Assembly: GCA_003696075.1 (NCBI GenBank)
Contig: RFHH01000074.1
Location: 1-47,303 of the forward strand
Direction of reading: 5' to 3'
Source of the DNA: Acidobacteriota bacterium
GTDB lineage: Bacteria; Acidobacteriota; Polarisedimenticolia; J045
DNA length: 47,303 bases
Numbering within the stretch: the stretch's first letter is position 1; every line of letters starts with the position of its first letter. The position numbers and the translations under genes are program-made. Under the pieces are notes generated by a model that made no database searches, was not told where the DNA came from, and saw only the letters and a program-made list of their open reading frames with translations. Shown here piece after piece: positions 7,118 to 15,944 of the stretch.

Positions 7118-8356
7118 GTGTCCCGATCCCCCGCATCGCCGGTCCCGAAGGCCGGTTTCGCCCGCCTCGGCCTCGGCCCGGCCGTGCTCCGTGCCGTCGC
7201 GGACGCCGGATACCGCGCGCCGCGTCCGATCCAGGAACGAACCATTCCCGCCGTGCTTCGCGGCCGCGACGTTCTCGGGCTCGCCCGCACCGGCACCGGA
7301 AAGACCGCCGCCTTCGCGCTGCCGATCCTGGACCGGTTGACGGAGCGGCGGGCACCGGGGCCGCGCGCGCTCGTCCTCGCCCCGACGCGCGAACTCGCCG
7401 CTCAGATCGCCGGCGAGTTCCGAACACTGGCCCGGGGAACCGGGCTCCGGACGGCGACCGTTTTCGGCGGCGTCCCGGAGCGGCCCCAGATCGCCGCGCT
7501 CCGCGGCCAGCCGGATGTCGTCGTGGCCTGTCCCGGCCGTCTGCTCGACCTGCTGGGGCGGCGGCTCGTCCGTCTCGAGCGGATCGAAACGCTCGTTCTG
7601 GACGAGGCGGATCACATGTTCGACATGGGTTTCCTGCCCGACGTGCGGCGAATCCTCGCCGCCCTCCCGGCTCGGCGCCAGAACCTCCTCTTCTCCGCCA
7701 CGATGCCCCGGGAGATCCGCGCGCTCGCCGACCGGATGCTTCGCGGGCCTCTCGTCGTCGACCTCACGCGGGGCGGCCGCCTGGAAACGATCGAGCACGC
7801 GATCGTGCCCGTCGAGGAACGGGCCAAGCGGACCGCTCTGGATCGGCTGCTCGCCGAGCCCGGTTTCGCATCGGCCATCGTCTTCACCCGCACGAAACAC
7901 CGCGCCCGTCGCCTCGCCCACCAGCTCTCCGAGGCCGGGCGACGTGCGGTGGCGCTCCAGGGGAACATGAGTCAGAGCGCGCGCGGGCGCGCGATGCGGG
8001 GCTTCCGGGACCGCACCTACGAAATCCTCGTGGCCACCGACATCGCCGCCCGCGGCATCGACGTTCCGGGCGTTTCCCACGTGATCAACTTCGACATGCC
8101 GGGCACGCCCGAGGCCTACACGCACCGGATCGGCCGCACGGGCAGGAGCGGCTGCGACGGCAAGGCCTACACGCTCGCGACGAGGGATGACAGCGAGATG
8201 GTGGCCCGCGTCGAACGCCGGCTCGGGACGCCGATCCCTCGCCTTCGCACCGAAGGGGCTGGCCCGGGTCGGGACCGGTCGGGTCCCGCCCTTCGCTCCC
8301 GGCCAAGGGGAAGCCGGTCGCGCGGCGCCGGGAAGGCGCGGCGGAGCCGCTGGTGA
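7118..8356 (+). CDS. DEAD-box ATP-dependent RNA helicase (RhlE-like)
   Basis: The product has 412 residues. GTG 7118 was chosen because GGAAAGAGGAAA sits directly upstream; an in-frame TTG at 7046 would add Arg/Pro-rich sequence. All superfamily-2 motifs are visible: Q motif (RPIQ, Q39), Walker A ARTGTGKT (56-63), PTREL (90-94), DEAD (162-165), SAT (193-195), IVFTRTK (254-260), TDIAARGIDV (307-316) and HRIGRTGR (336-343). The roughly 40-residue tail is basic (Arg/Ser/Gly), as in RhlE/RhlB-type cold-shock and ribosome-assembly helicases, and probably helps bind RNA. It remodels structured RNA in the cytoplasm at the cost of ATP. It overlaps the next gene by GTGA. RhlE is the likely subgroup, but CsdA or RhlB is not excluded. 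Confidence 0.93.
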   Translation: MSRSPASPVPKAGFARLGLGPAVLRAVADAGYRAPRPIQERTIPAVLRGRDVLGLARTGTGKTAAFALPILDRLTERRAPGPRALVLAPTRELAAQIAGEFRTLARGTGLRTATVFGGVPERPQIAALRGQPDVVVACPGRLLDLLGRRLVRLERIETLVLDEADHMFDMGFLPDVRRILAALPARRQNLLFSATMPREIRALADRMLRGPLVVDLTRGGRLETIEHAIVPVEERAKRTALDRLLAEPGFASAIVFTRTKHRARRLAHQLSEAGRRAVALQGNMSQSARGRAMRGFRDRTYEILVATDIAARGIDVPGVSHVINFDMPGTPEAYTHRIGRTGRSGCDGKAYTLATRDDSEMVARVERRLGTPIPRLRTEGAGPGRDRSGPALRSRPRGSRSRGAGKARRSRW

Positions 8357-8910
8357 GCGCGGCCCAGCCCTCGAGGCGGCGGGTGTGGGTCGACGCGGAC
8401 GCCTGTCCGAGACCGGTGCGGGAGATCCTGCGGCGGGCCGTCGAGCGGGGCCGCGTGTCGCTCGTCCTCGTCGCCAACCGCCCGCTCCACGGAGCGGATC
8501 GGCCGCACGTCACGGCGATCCGCGTCGGAGACGGTTTCGACGCGGCGGACCGGCGGATCGCCGGGGGTTGCCGGCAGGGTGACGTGGCGGTGACGGCGGA
8601 CATTCCGCTGGCCGCCGAGCTGGTGCAGCGGGGGGTGTTCGTGCTCACGCCTCGCGGCGAGCCGATCACGGACGCGAACGCCGGTGACCGGTTGGCGCTG
8701 CGGGACCTGCACGAGGAGCTTCGCGCGAGCGGGGCGGCGGTGGGCGGCCCGCCGGCCTACGGTCCCAGGGACCGGCGCAAGTTCGCGGATCGGTTCGACC
8801 GGTTGCTGACCCGCCTCGCCCGCGACGCCGAGAAGGCCGCCGCGCGCAAAAGGCACCCGGAACCGGCGCTCAGATCTCCGGGTCGAGGGCCTGGCGGAAG
8901 TCCGCGATGA
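8353..8910 (+). CDS. UPF0178 (YaiI/YqxD, DUF188) family protein
   Basis: The product has 185 residues and starts at a GTG that overlaps the helicase stop (GTGA). Family hallmarks are the N-terminal VDADACP (13-19), VLVANRP (38-44), the central GDVAVTADIPLA (about 76-87), the GEPITDANAG segment and the late AYGPRDRRKFADRFDRLL block. The fold is PIN-like with conserved Asp residues, so a nuclease-like role has been suggested for the family, but its function is not established. Its last 41 bp overlap the 3' end of the convergent PLP-enzyme gene. Coupling to an RNA helicase is consistent with, but does not prove, an RNA-related role. Confidence 0.9.
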   Translation: MSAAQPSRRRVWVDADACPRPVREILRRAVERGRVSLVLVANRPLHGADRPHVTAIRVGDGFDAADRRIAGGCRQGDVAVTADIPLAAELVQRGVFVLTPRGEPITDANAGDRLALRDLHEELRASGAAVGGPPAYGPRDRRKFADRFDRLLTRLARDAEKAAARKRHPEPALRSPGRGPGGSPR

Positions 8911-10156
8911 GGTCGTCGATGTGCTCGACACCGCAGGAAACGCGGATCATCCCCGGGGTGATCCCCGCCCGGCGCTGCTCTTCGGGGGGAACGTCGGCGT
9001 GGGTCATCGTCGCCGGGTGCTCGGCCAGCGTCTCCGTGCCGCCCAGACTGACCGCCAGGTGGGCGAGTCCGAGACGGTTCAGGACCCGGAAGGCGGCGGC
9101 CTTGTCCTCTCCCTTCTTCATCTCGAAGGCGATCAGCGAGCCCGGGCCCCGGCACTGGCGCTGGTAGATCCGGCCCTCTTGGCTCGACTCGTCGAGAAGG
9201 CCGGGATAGTGCACCCGCGCCACCGCCGGATGTCCCGCGAGGAAGCGGGCGAGCGCGATCGCGTTGCGCTGCTGGGCTTCCATCCGGATTCGGAGGGTTT
9301 CGAGCGAGCGGAGCATCAGCCACGCCGAGAAGGGCTCGCTCATCGAGCCCATGATCGTTCGGAAGACCCGAATGCGCTCGATGAGGTCGCGGCGGCCCAG
9401 CACGGCGCCGGCGATCAGGTCGGAGTGGCCCCCGATGAACTTCGTCGCCGAATAGAGCGAAAGATCGGCACCCAGGAGAATCGGCTGCTGCCACACCGGG
9501 CCGAGGAACGTGTTGTCCACGGCGAGCAAGCAGGCGCCGGCATCCGGCATGTCGCCGCCGTCCGGAGCGGGCCGGCGGAGGGTGCGCGCCAGCTCCGCCG
9601 CCTCGGCGATATCGGTCATCGTGGTGGTCGGATTCGCCGGCGTCTCGACGAACAGGAAGCGGGGGCGCTCCAGCTTCAAAGCCGACACGCGCTCCGCGAA
9701 GCCGGGACCGGCCTCCACCGGAATCGCCTCGAGCTCGTAGGCGGGCGCGATATGGCGGAAGAAGTAGTCGGTCCCGCCGTAAACGGGGATGGTGTAGACG
9801 ATCTGGTCCCCGGGCCGGCACAGCGCCAGGATGGCGGTGGAGATCGCCGCCATCCCCGAGGCGAAGCTGAGCGCGCCCTCGGCCTCCTCCCACACGCGGA
9901 GACGGTCCTCGAGGATCTCGAGAACCGGGTTGTTCAGGCGGCTGTAGATCAGCCCCATCGGCTGATCCGGCGTCTCCGGATCGAGCCCGTAGGCCTGGCG
10001 GAAGTACGCTTCCCCCTCCTCGGCGGTCTTGAAAACGAAGGTCGAGGTGAGGAAAAGGGGCGGCTTGATCGCCCCCTCCGACCACTCGGGGACGTAGCCG
10101 TACCCCATCATCAGCGATTCGGGGTGGCGCGCGCGGCGCGGATGCTGGCGGCTCAT
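8870..10156 (-). CDS. Cystathionine gamma-synthase/lyase family PLP enzyme
   Basis: The product has 428 residues. ATG 10156 follows GAGGAG; the upstream in-frame ATG would add unrelated residues. It is a fold-type I Cys/Met metabolism enzyme. Visible sites are YSRLNNP (71-77, contacts the cofactor phosphate of the partner subunit), SGMAAIST (100-107), YGGTDYFF (126-133), the cofactor-binding Asp in VDNTF (D214) and the Schiff-base lysine in SATKFIGGHSD (K239). The family catalyses gamma-replacement or elimination on homoserine esters, cystathionine or methionine in trans-sulfuration. Exact activity cannot be read from sequence, and the longer N-terminus and inserted loop at about 195-208 mark a subgroup often annotated only at family level. 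It converges on the UPF0178 gene with a 41-bp 3' overlap. Confidence 0.9.
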   Translation of the reverse strand: MSRQHPRRARHPESLMMGYGYVPEWSEGAIKPPLFLTSTFVFKTAEEGEAYFRQAYGLDPETPDQPMGLIYSRLNNPVLEILEDRLRVWEEAEGALSFASGMAAISTAILALCRPGDQIVYTIPVYGGTDYFFRHIAPAYELEAIPVEAGPGFAERVSALKLERPRFLFVETPANPTTTMTDIAEAAELARTLRRPAPDGGDMPDAGACLLAVDNTFLGPVWQQPILLGADLSLYSATKFIGGHSDLIAGAVLGRRDLIERIRVFRTIMGSMSEPFSAWLMLRSLETLRIRMEAQQRNAIALARFLAGHPAVARVHYPGLLDESSQEGRIYQRQCRGPGSLIAFEMKKGEDKAAAFRVLNRLGLAHLAVSLGGTETLAEHPATMTHADVPPEEQRRAGITPGMIRVSCGVEHIDDLIADFRQALDPEI

Positions 10157-10241
10157 GGCAGCTCCTCGAGGGCGGGACCCTCCCGTCGGATCCATTGTCC
10201 CATCCGGGAAGGTGCCGGCAAGACGCTCCGCTCCATTCGGG

Positions 10242-10778
10242 TCAGGGGCCGTCGCGCCCCCCGGCACGGGGAGCCAGGCTCGGGACCAGGAGAAAGACCC
10301 CGGCCACGAGGAGAAGGTCGGCGACGTTGAAGATGCCCGTCCGGAGCGGGCCGATACCGATGCTCACGAAGTCGCGCACTCCCGGAAGCAGGAGCCGGTC
10401 GATCAGGTTGCCGAGGCCGCCGGTGACGATCAGCGAGAGGGCGGCCAGCTCGGCGGGCCTCAGGCGTGGGGCCGCGAGCGCGTAGCCCGCGGCGCCCACC
10501 ACGAAGGCCGAGACCAGCCCGACGAACAGGGCGAACCGGACCGTGGGGGGAAGGGAGGCGCCGAAGCTGAGGAAGGCGCCCTTGTTCAGGACGAACTCGA
10601 ACCGCACCGCACCGAACAGGAACTCGACGGGAGGGCGACCGGCGAGCCAGTGGGCCGCCGCCACCTTGGCCGCCTGATCGACCGCGAGTCCGGCGGCGGC
10701 GACGGCGCCGAGCACGGCTGCGCGGTGCCGGAGGCTCCGGCGTCTGTCCTGGTCCGGCCTGCTTCCGGCAGGGCTCAC
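10242..10778 (-). CDS. lspA: Lipoprotein signal peptidase II
   Basis: The product has 178 residues. GTG 10778 forms a GTGA overlap with the stop of the propeller-protein gene and gives the expected length. Motifs of the aspartyl membrane protease are intact: DQAAK (34-38), NKGAF.FG (65-73), GGLGNLIDR (120-128, catalytic D127) and FNVADL (150-155, catalytic D154). Four transmembrane helices are visible at about 20-40, 78-102, 108-125 and 145-167. It cleaves the signal peptide of diacylglyceryl-modified prolipoproteins in the inner membrane. Its usual partner ileS is absent; instead it is translated downstream of an exported propeller protein. Confidence 0.95.
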   Translation of the reverse strand: MSPAGSRPDQDRRRSLRHRAAVLGAVAAAGLAVDQAAKVAAAHWLAGRPPVEFLFGAVRFEFVLNKGAFLSFGASLPPTVRFALFVGLVSAFVVGAAGYALAAPRLRPAELAALSLIVTGGLGNLIDRLLLPGVRDFVSIGIGPLRTGIFNVADLLLVAGVFLLVPSLAPRAGGRDGP

Positions 10779-12451
10779 AGGCAGGCCGGCGTGTCGTCGA
10801 ACGGATCGCGGGGATCCGGATGGTCGGTGCCGCTGCCGAAGCTGCCGTCTCCACGCGGACCCTGGGCGCGGATCAGCACGTACAGGGCGTCGCCGGCGGG
10901 CGGCAGGTCGGGCAGCTCGGCCGGCGGGGACGGCAGGTCCTCGTAGCGGCAGGAGGCCCGCTGGGCGGCGTCGGCGCTGCCCAGGTCGGACACCATCCCC
11001 GTCACCACGTCGTAGACCACACCGGAACCGGTGCGGGGCTCCTGGTCGTCCCAGTCGACGGTGACGCGGTCGGGCCGGAACGCGACGCCTGAAACGATGT
11101 CGTAGTCGAACACCGGTTCCCGCTCGACGTAAACGTCCTCCTCGCCGGTTCCCGCCCGGAGATCGGACCAGAACGGGAAGAGATTGCCATGCCCGGCGGC
11201 GAGCGCGGCGTAGTCGCCGAGAAACCCGGTGAGCGATCCGTCGGAGGCGAGATCGGTGACGCGGAGGTTCCGGTCGAAGGTCGCGCCGCCGTCGCGCGAG
11301 GTCGCGATGCGGATGTGGTAGTCGCGGTTGTCGGGATCCTCGCGACGGTCGTGCCACATCAGGTGGACGTAGCCGTTCTCGTCGACCGACATCCACGGGA
11401 AGAACTGATCCCGCCCATTGCCGACGGGATCGTCGTTCACGCGGCGTGGCGGGTCCCACGTGTTCCCCCCATCGGTGGACCGGGTGAAGTAAATGTCGGG
11501 ATCTCCGTTGCGGTTGTCGGCCCAGGCGACGTAGACCGTGCCGTCGTAAGGACCGCCCGAGGTGTCGATCGCCGCGGTGGGGAAGGAGTTGCGGCGGAAG
11601 GTCGAATCGGGGATCGGTGTGATCGAGGCGACGACGCCCGGAGCGCCGAAGTTCGCCCCGCCGTCGAGGGAGTGCGCGAACCCGATGACTCCGTTGCCGC
11701 GCCAGAAAACGTAGACCTCGCCGTCGCGGCCGGCGACCGGGATCGACCCCTGCACGCCTCCGTTCCCCGAGACGGGAGTGCGCCCGTTCCAGGTCTGCCC
11801 GTGATCCGACGAATACGCGACCACGATCGGGGAGGTTCCGAAGCCGATCTGGGTCCAGGAGAGGTAGGCGCGGTTGGCATAGGGAGACCCGTCGTCCGGG
11901 GCGCAGGCGATGTACGGCTTGTCCGCGAAGGGCGTCGTGCCCTGGTAGGCGACGCCGGGGCCGACCCAGCTCTGGCCGCCGTCCACCGAGTGCGCGCTGA
12001 TCAGCCGGTGAGGCTGGTAGGCGCCGACGTAGTCCAGGTAGGCGTACACGGGGATCCCGTCACCGCAGAAGGCGACGGTCGGATCGCCCTGGTTCGGGTA
12101 CTTGCGGAACGGCATCAGGCCGTCCGTCCAGGTCCGGCCGCCGTCGTGCGAGACGTAGACGCCGGCCCCCCAACTGCCCGAGCGGGCGTCGTTCGCGCCG
12201 CCGACCAGGTAGCCCGGATCGATCGGGCTGACCGCGATCGTCGTTTCGTTCTGGTCCCGTCCCGAGCTGTCCTGGTTGACGCGCACGTTCGTCCCCGCGC
12301 CCGCCGCTTCGAGGGTCTGGGGCGTGGTCGGGGGGTCGTAGGTGATCACCGGCCGGTCGGGGATCGCCGTCGGAGGGGGTACGAGCGCGGCGGCCGCCGC
12401 CGCGGCGAGACCCGCGGCGAGCGCGAGCGCGAGAAGGCGGATCGGATTCAT
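10775..12451 (-). CDS. Exported Asp-box (BNR/sialidase-like) beta-propeller protein
   Basis: The product has 558 residues. ATG 12451 is preceded by GGGAGG and opens a signal peptide (core about 6-23, Ala-rich cleavage region). At least six Asp-box motifs of the S-x-D-x-G-x-T-W type are visible: SHDGGRTW, SVDGGQSW, SSDHGQTW, SLDGGANF, STDGGNTW and SRDGGATF. These mark the loops of a six-bladed sialidase-like propeller between about residues 60 and 410. I see no clear Arg triad or catalytic Tyr, so true sialidase activity is doubtful and a carbohydrate-binding or structural role is as likely. The last 120 residues form a separate domain ending in a Pro/Asp-rich tail. It overlaps lspA by 4 bp. 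Confidence 0.85.
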   Translation of the reverse strand: MNPIRLLALALAAGLAAAAAAALVPPPTAIPDRPVITYDPPTTPQTLEAAGAGTNVRVNQDSSGRDQNETTIAVSPIDPGYLVGGANDARSGSWGAGVYVSHDGGRTWTDGLMPFRKYPNQGDPTVAFCGDGIPVYAYLDYVGAYQPHRLISAHSVDGGQSWVGPGVAYQGTTPFADKPYIACAPDDGSPYANRAYLSWTQIGFGTSPIVVAYSSDHGQTWNGRTPVSGNGGVQGSIPVAGRDGEVYVFWRGNGVIGFAHSLDGGANFGAPGVVASITPIPDSTFRRNSFPTAAIDTSGGPYDGTVYVAWADNRNGDPDIYFTRSTDGGNTWDPPRRVNDDPVGNGRDQFFPWMSVDENGYVHLMWHDRREDPDNRDYHIRIATSRDGGATFDRNLRVTDLASDGSLTGFLGDYAALAAGHGNLFPFWSDLRAGTGEEDVYVEREPVFDYDIVSGVAFRPDRVTVDWDDQEPRTGSGVVYDVVTGMVSDLGSADAAQRASCRYEDLPSPPAELPDLPPAGDALYVLIRAQGPRGDGSFGSGTDHPDPRDPFDDTPACL

Positions 12452-12500
12452 GGGAGGCCTCCCGGGGTGGGGCCGGAATGTACCGCGAACCGGGATGGCG

Positions 12501-12517
12501 AAAAAGGAGGGCCTCCT
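12501..12517 (-). terminator. Possible weak intrinsic terminator
   Basis: Read on the minus strand, AGGAG-GCC-CTCCT is followed by TTTTT. The stem is only 5 bp. It would end minus-strand transcription reaching the propeller/lspA operon from upstream, or act in its leader. Confidence 0.3.
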
Positions 12518-12921
12518 CAGCAAGGCGCCCAAGCAAGGCGCCCACCCGACGGCGCGCCAGCGCCGCCCGAGTCGATGAAGGCACGGCCGTTCGCGGCCGC
12601 CTTTGCGGAAAGCGGGCGATCCGACACCGAAACCTCCGCGCCCTCAGAAGGTTGCATGGAAAAGGCGCACCGCCGGGGCTGCACCCCGCGTCCTTCGCGG
12701 CCCAGCCCGCCCGCCTTTGCCGGAACGACTCCCCTCGGAGAAGCGTGGCGGCGCGCGCCCGGTCGCCGCGCCGAGGCCCGGATGGGAGGCGCGAACGCCG
12801 GACGGTCGGAAGCTGCATCTCCGAGGGTGCGCTCTCGCATCCAATCCCCTGAGCGCTCGGTGGTCGGGGTCTCGCATCGCCCGATGGCCGCGAGATCGGC
12901 CCGAAGTCTCCAGGTGGCGGT

Positions 12922-12953
12922 GAGTTGCGCGGTGTTCCGCACCACCGGGAGTG
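12922..12953. repeat. Solo repeat arm (REP-like), part of the dispersed element family
   Basis: GAGTTGCGCGGTGTTCCGCACCACCGGGAG matches the right arm of the dispersed element (GGTTGCGCGGCGTTTCGCACCATCGAGGGAG) with a few changes, but has no left arm of its own upstream. It lies 2 bp before the complete copy at 12956, so this is a tandem cluster of a single arm and a full unit. Confidence 0.65.
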
Positions 12954-12955
12954 AG

Positions 12956-13102
12956 GTGCATCCGCAATGGTGCGTCGGGCCGCCGAACTCGCGGCATGAA
13001 AGGAGGTTGCGGTCGCGAACGGATCGATGACCGGGGATCGGGCCAAACTGTCCGCCCTACATTGGGTTGCGCGGCGTTTCGCACCATCGAGGAAGCACCT
13101 CC
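12956..13102. repeat. Dispersed 147-bp inverted-terminal element, copy B
   Basis: The left arm GTGCATCCGCAATGGTGCG...CGCCG is at 12956-12985. The right arm GGGTTGCGCGGCGTTTCG...CACCTCC is at 13064-13102 and is its inverted counterpart. The centre shares CCGGGGATCGGGCC and GTCGCGAACGGA-like blocks with copies A and C. Length agrees with copies A (145) and C (146). Confidence 0.8.
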
Positions 13103-13440
13103 CATCGGAAGAGCACCTCCGCGCCGGTGAGCGATGAAGCGTCCGGCCGGGGATGGGCCGCGCCGGCCGGGGCGGGAGGTGCGCTGGCCTTCGCCGAATC
13201 GCGGGCGCCGCGCCCCGGCCCGGTGTCGAGTGGGCGCCACCCTTTCCGGCGCGGAAGACGCGCCCGGAGGAGCCGTCCACCCGGCGGCCGAGCGCCCCGC
13301 CGGGGGAAGGCCCCGGCGCCCTGCCGTGACCGATCGGCCCCCGCCTGCATCCCTGGGAACGGGCGCACCGCCGCGGCGGTCCGCCCGGCGGGTGCGGGCC
13401 GCGAGATGCGGGCCCCGCCGCACCGAGGAGACTCGACACG

Positions 13441-13644
13441 ATGACGCGCGAACGGATCATCCGGGCCTTCGCCGGCACGATGGTGCTGGTCAGCCTGGCT
13501 CTCGGGTACTGGTACCACCCCGGTTTCTTCCTGCTGACCGCCTTCGTGGGGGCGAATCTCCTGCAGAGCGCCTTCACCGGCTTCTGCCCGCTGGAGATCG
13601 GTCTCGAGAAGGCGGGGATCGGCTCCGCCGCCGGCGGCCGCTGA
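13441..13644 (+). CDS. Small DUF2892 (YgaP-like) membrane protein
   Basis: The product has 67 residues. ATG 13441 follows GAGGAG. It is two-helix (about 9-23 and 27-46) with the family signature ending FTGFCPLEIGLEKAGI (about 45-60). The same module forms the membrane part of the rhodanese YgaP. Stand-alone copies have no established function; a role near sulfide or persulfide handling is sometimes inferred. Its stop lies just before a strong two-way hairpin facing the aldo/keto reductase gene. Confidence 0.85.
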   Translation: MTRERIIRAFAGTMVLVSLALGYWYHPGFFLLTAFVGANLLQSAFTGFCPLEIGLEKAGIGSAAGGR

Positions 13645-13661
13645 GGAAGCGGGGATCGCGG

Positions 13662-13694
13662 CCCGGTGGGTGGCGGATCCCGCCGCCCACCGGG
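13662..13694. terminator. Bidirectional hairpin between convergent genes
   Basis: A 15-bp stem, CCCGGTGGGTGGCGG (13662-13676) against CCGCCGCCCACCGGG (13680-13694), has a 3-nt loop and one G-T step. It sits between the stop of the DUF2892 gene (13644) and the stop of the aldo/keto reductase (13701). No U-tract follows on either side, so Rho help or a U-less mechanism is likely. Confidence 0.65.
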
Positions 13695-13700
13695 AGCCGC

Positions 13701-14696
13701 CTACTTGCGCCAGTCGCGCTCCGGCTCGGGGCGGTTGCCGAGGATCTCGTCGATCCGGGCCAGCACGTCGGCGGTGAGGCGGGGGGCGATCTCGAGCGCT
13801 TGCAGGTTCTCGCGGAGCTGGTCGGGCCGGGACGCGCCCATGATCACCGTGCTGACGTTCCGATTGACCAGGCACCAGGCGAGCGCCAGCACCGCGAGGG
13901 AGCAGCCCAGCTCCTCGGCGATCGGCTTCAGGCGCCGGACTTTCTCGAGGTTGCGCCGGCCCTCCTCGCTCTCCAGCCGCGCGCGCAGCCACTCGTACCC
14001 CTCGAGCGACATCCGGCTGCCCGCGGGGATCCCGTCGAGGTACTTGCCGGTGAGGATGCCGCTGGCCAGAGGGGACCAGGTGGTGGTCCCGAGTCCGTAG
14101 CGCTCGTACAGCGGCACGTACTCCTTCTCCACCCGCTCCCGGTGGAACATGTTGTATTGCGGCTGCTCCATCGTCGGCGGGACGAGGTGCTCGCGCGCCG
14201 CGATTTCGTAGGCGGCGGCGATCCGCGCGGCCGGCCACTCGCTGGTGCCCCAGTAAAGCGCCTTCCCGCTGGTCACCACGTCGCTCATCGCGCGGACCGT
14301 CTCCTCCAGGGGCGTGTGAAGGTCGGCTCGGTGGCAGAAGACGAGATCGACGTAGTCGAGCCCGAGCCGGCGGAGCGCCGCATCGACCCCTTCCATGATG
14401 TGCTTGCGCGACAACCCCCGCTGGTTGGGTTTGTCACCGCCCCAGAAAATCTTCGTCGACACGAGGTACTCGGAGCGGTTCCATCCCGCGCGCCGCAGCA
14501 CGCGCCCCATGATCGTCTCGGCACGACCCTCTGCGTAGACCTCCGCGTTGTCGAAGAAATTGACCCCCGCGTCGAACGCGGCCGTCATGCACTCGTAGGC
14601 GAGATCCTCGTCGATCTGGACACCGAACGTGACCCAGGCGCCGTACGAGAGAGCGGAGATTTCGAGACCGGAACGGCCCAGGTGTCTGTATTCCAT
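13701..14696 (-). CDS. Aldo/keto reductase (Kv-beta/YghZ-like)
   Basis: The product has 331 residues. ATG 14696 was chosen because GGGAGG lies at the right distance; an upstream GTG three codons earlier would sit on top of that site. The TIM-barrel catalytic tetrad is complete: D49 (FDNAEVY), Y54, K82 (STKIF) and H122 (CHRAD). NADPH-binding features appear near the C-terminus ([14 protein letters not shown]). The [11 protein letters not shown] start and SYGAW are typical of the AKR6/AKR14-like group, which reduce aldehydes such as methylglyoxal. Substrate is unknown. It is monocistronic, facing the DUF2892 gene across a hairpin. Upstream, TAGACT (minus strand, 14730-14735) could be a -10 box, but no clear -35 was seen. 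Confidence 0.93.
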   Translation of the reverse strand: MEYRHLGRSGLEISALSYGAWVTFGVQIDEDLAYECMTAAFDAGVNFFDNAEVYAEGRAETIMGRVLRRAGWNRSEYLVSTKIFWGGDKPNQRGLSRKHIMEGVDAALRRLGLDYVDLVFCHRADLHTPLEETVRAMSDVVTSGKALYWGTSEWPAARIAAAYEIAAREHLVPPTMEQPQYNMFHRERVEKEYVPLYERYGLGTTTWSPLASGILTGKYLDGIPAGSRMSLEGYEWLRARLESEEGRRNLEKVRRLKPIAEELGCSLAVLALAWCLVNRNVSTVIMGASRPDQLRENLQALEIAPRLTADVLARIDEILGNRPEPERDWRK

Positions 14697-14929
14697 CGCG
14701 GCCACCTCCCTGCTGGTCGTGCGGCGGAGAGTCTATCCCGGAAGGCGGGAGGCATCGACGCCGGCAGCCGCTGGGAGGGGAAGGGTGAGAAGGGGGAAGC
14801 GGATGCGCCGTGTGGGGAAGGGCTTGCGAGCGCCCGCCGGGGCAGGGCGGGCGGCGGCGCGGATAGCGCCGGCTTGGGCGGAGAAGGGTGGTTGGGACGT
14901 TCCTGGCGCACCGCCCTTCGCTTCCCCCT

Positions 14930-15940
14930 TCATCGAGCCCCCGGCCCCTGTGGGGTGGAAGGGCGGGGGCATGGCCTCGTGTGCCGGGTGACCGACGCGC
15001 TGGTGGCGGTGGCGACGGCGACGCCCTCGCCCGACCGCTTGGCGCGATACATGGCCTCGTCCGCGGCCGCGAGGAGGCGCGCCGGGGAGCGCGCTCCCGC
15101 CGTGGCCGGGTAACAGGCGACACCGCAGGAGAACGACACCCCGACACCGCCGCGCTCCGGCACCTCCGTCAGCTCGCGCCGCAGCCGCTCGGCGAAGCGC
15201 CGCGCCTCGTCGAGGTCGGTCTGCGGCAGCAGGACCACGAACTCGTCGCCGCCGATCCGCGCCGCGACGTCGGTCGATCGGGCGCCGGCGGCGAGGCGGC
15301 GCCCCACGGCGGCCAGGAGGGCGTCGCCGGCGGCGTGGCCGCGCTCGTCGTTGAGCGCCTTGAACCCGTCGAGATCGATCATCACCAGCGACAGCGGCGT
15401 CCGATAGCGCTCGGCCCGCCTGAACTCGGCGTCCAGGCGCTCGCGCAGGTGGCGGAGGTTGAACAGCCCGGTCAGCTCGTCGGTCGTCGCCAGCTCCTCC
15501 AGCCGGCGGTTCGCCCGCATGAGTTCCCGGTTCGCCTCCTCGAGGCGGAGGTACAGGTCCCGCTTCCGCAGATTGGCGCGGATCCGGGCATCGATCTCGG
15601 CAGGGGAGAAGGGCTTGACGACGTAGTCGTCGGCCCCCGCCTCGAAGGCCCGCACCTTGACCGCTTCCGATCGGCGCGCGGACAGGATCACCACCGGAAC
15701 GCCGGCGAGCCGCTCGTCGGCGCGCAGCCGCTGGAGCACGTCGATCCCGTCCAGGTCGGGCAGCATCATGTCGAGGAGGATCAGGTCCGGCATGATCCGC
15801 GCCGCCGCGCGCAGGGCCTCGCCGCCGCTCCCGACGCCGTGGCACGGAACGCCCGCCTGGCGGCAGAGAGCTTCCACCAACTCACGCGTACCCGGATCGT
15901 CGTCGACGACGAGAACGCGCCTGGCGTGCGGCTCGGCCAT
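14930..15940 (-). CDS. Response regulator with GGDEF diguanylate cyclase domain (PleD-like)
   Basis: The product has 336 residues. ATG 15940 lies 4 bp after the ftsZ stop. An N-terminal receiver (about 7-122) has acidic D13-D15, phospho-acceptor D57 (LILLDMM) and K109. A short coiled linker (128-150) leads to a GGDEF domain (151-310) with intact RIGGDEF (228-234) and the inhibitory I-site RSTD (221-224) at the standard spacing. It should therefore convert two GTP to cyclic di-GMP when phosphorylated and be feedback-inhibited. The last 20 or so residues are a Pro/Arg/Thr-rich tail. Spacing implies co-transcription with the division operon, tying a second-messenger enzyme to FtsZ expression. 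No cognate kinase lies next to it. Confidence 0.92.
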   Translation of the reverse strand: MAEPHARRVLVVDDDPGTRELVEALCRQAGVPCHGVGSGGEALRAAARIMPDLILLDMMLPDLDGIDVLQRLRADERLAGVPVVILSARRSEAVKVRAFEAGADDYVVKPFSPAEIDARIRANLRKRDLYLRLEEANRELMRANRRLEELATTDELTGLFNLRHLRERLDAEFRRAERYRTPLSLVMIDLDGFKALNDERGHAAGDALLAAVGRRLAAGARSTDVAARIGGDEFVVLLPQTDLDEARRFAERLRRELTEVPERGGVGVSFSCGVACYPATAGARSPARLLAAADEAMYRAKRSGEGVAVATATSASVTRHTRPCPRPSTPQGPGAR

Positions 15941-15944
15941 CGGT

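Larger units (their letters stand above)
12452..13440. other. Long gene-free stretch with repeats
   Basis: About 990 bp with no supportable gene on either strand; the open frames are Arg/Pro/Gly-rich shadows. It contains a 13-bp exact tandem duplication (AGCAAGGCGCCCA at 12519-12531 and 12532-12544), a short hairpin with a T-run on the minus strand at 12501-12517, one solo repeat arm (12922-12953) and one full copy of the dispersed 147-bp element (12956-13102). Nothing recognisable was seen at 12545-12920 or 13103-13420. Confidence 0.55.

Noticed and set aside
12519-12544. 13-bp exact tandem duplication
   Set aside because: Only two units with no further copies; best explained as a local slippage event.
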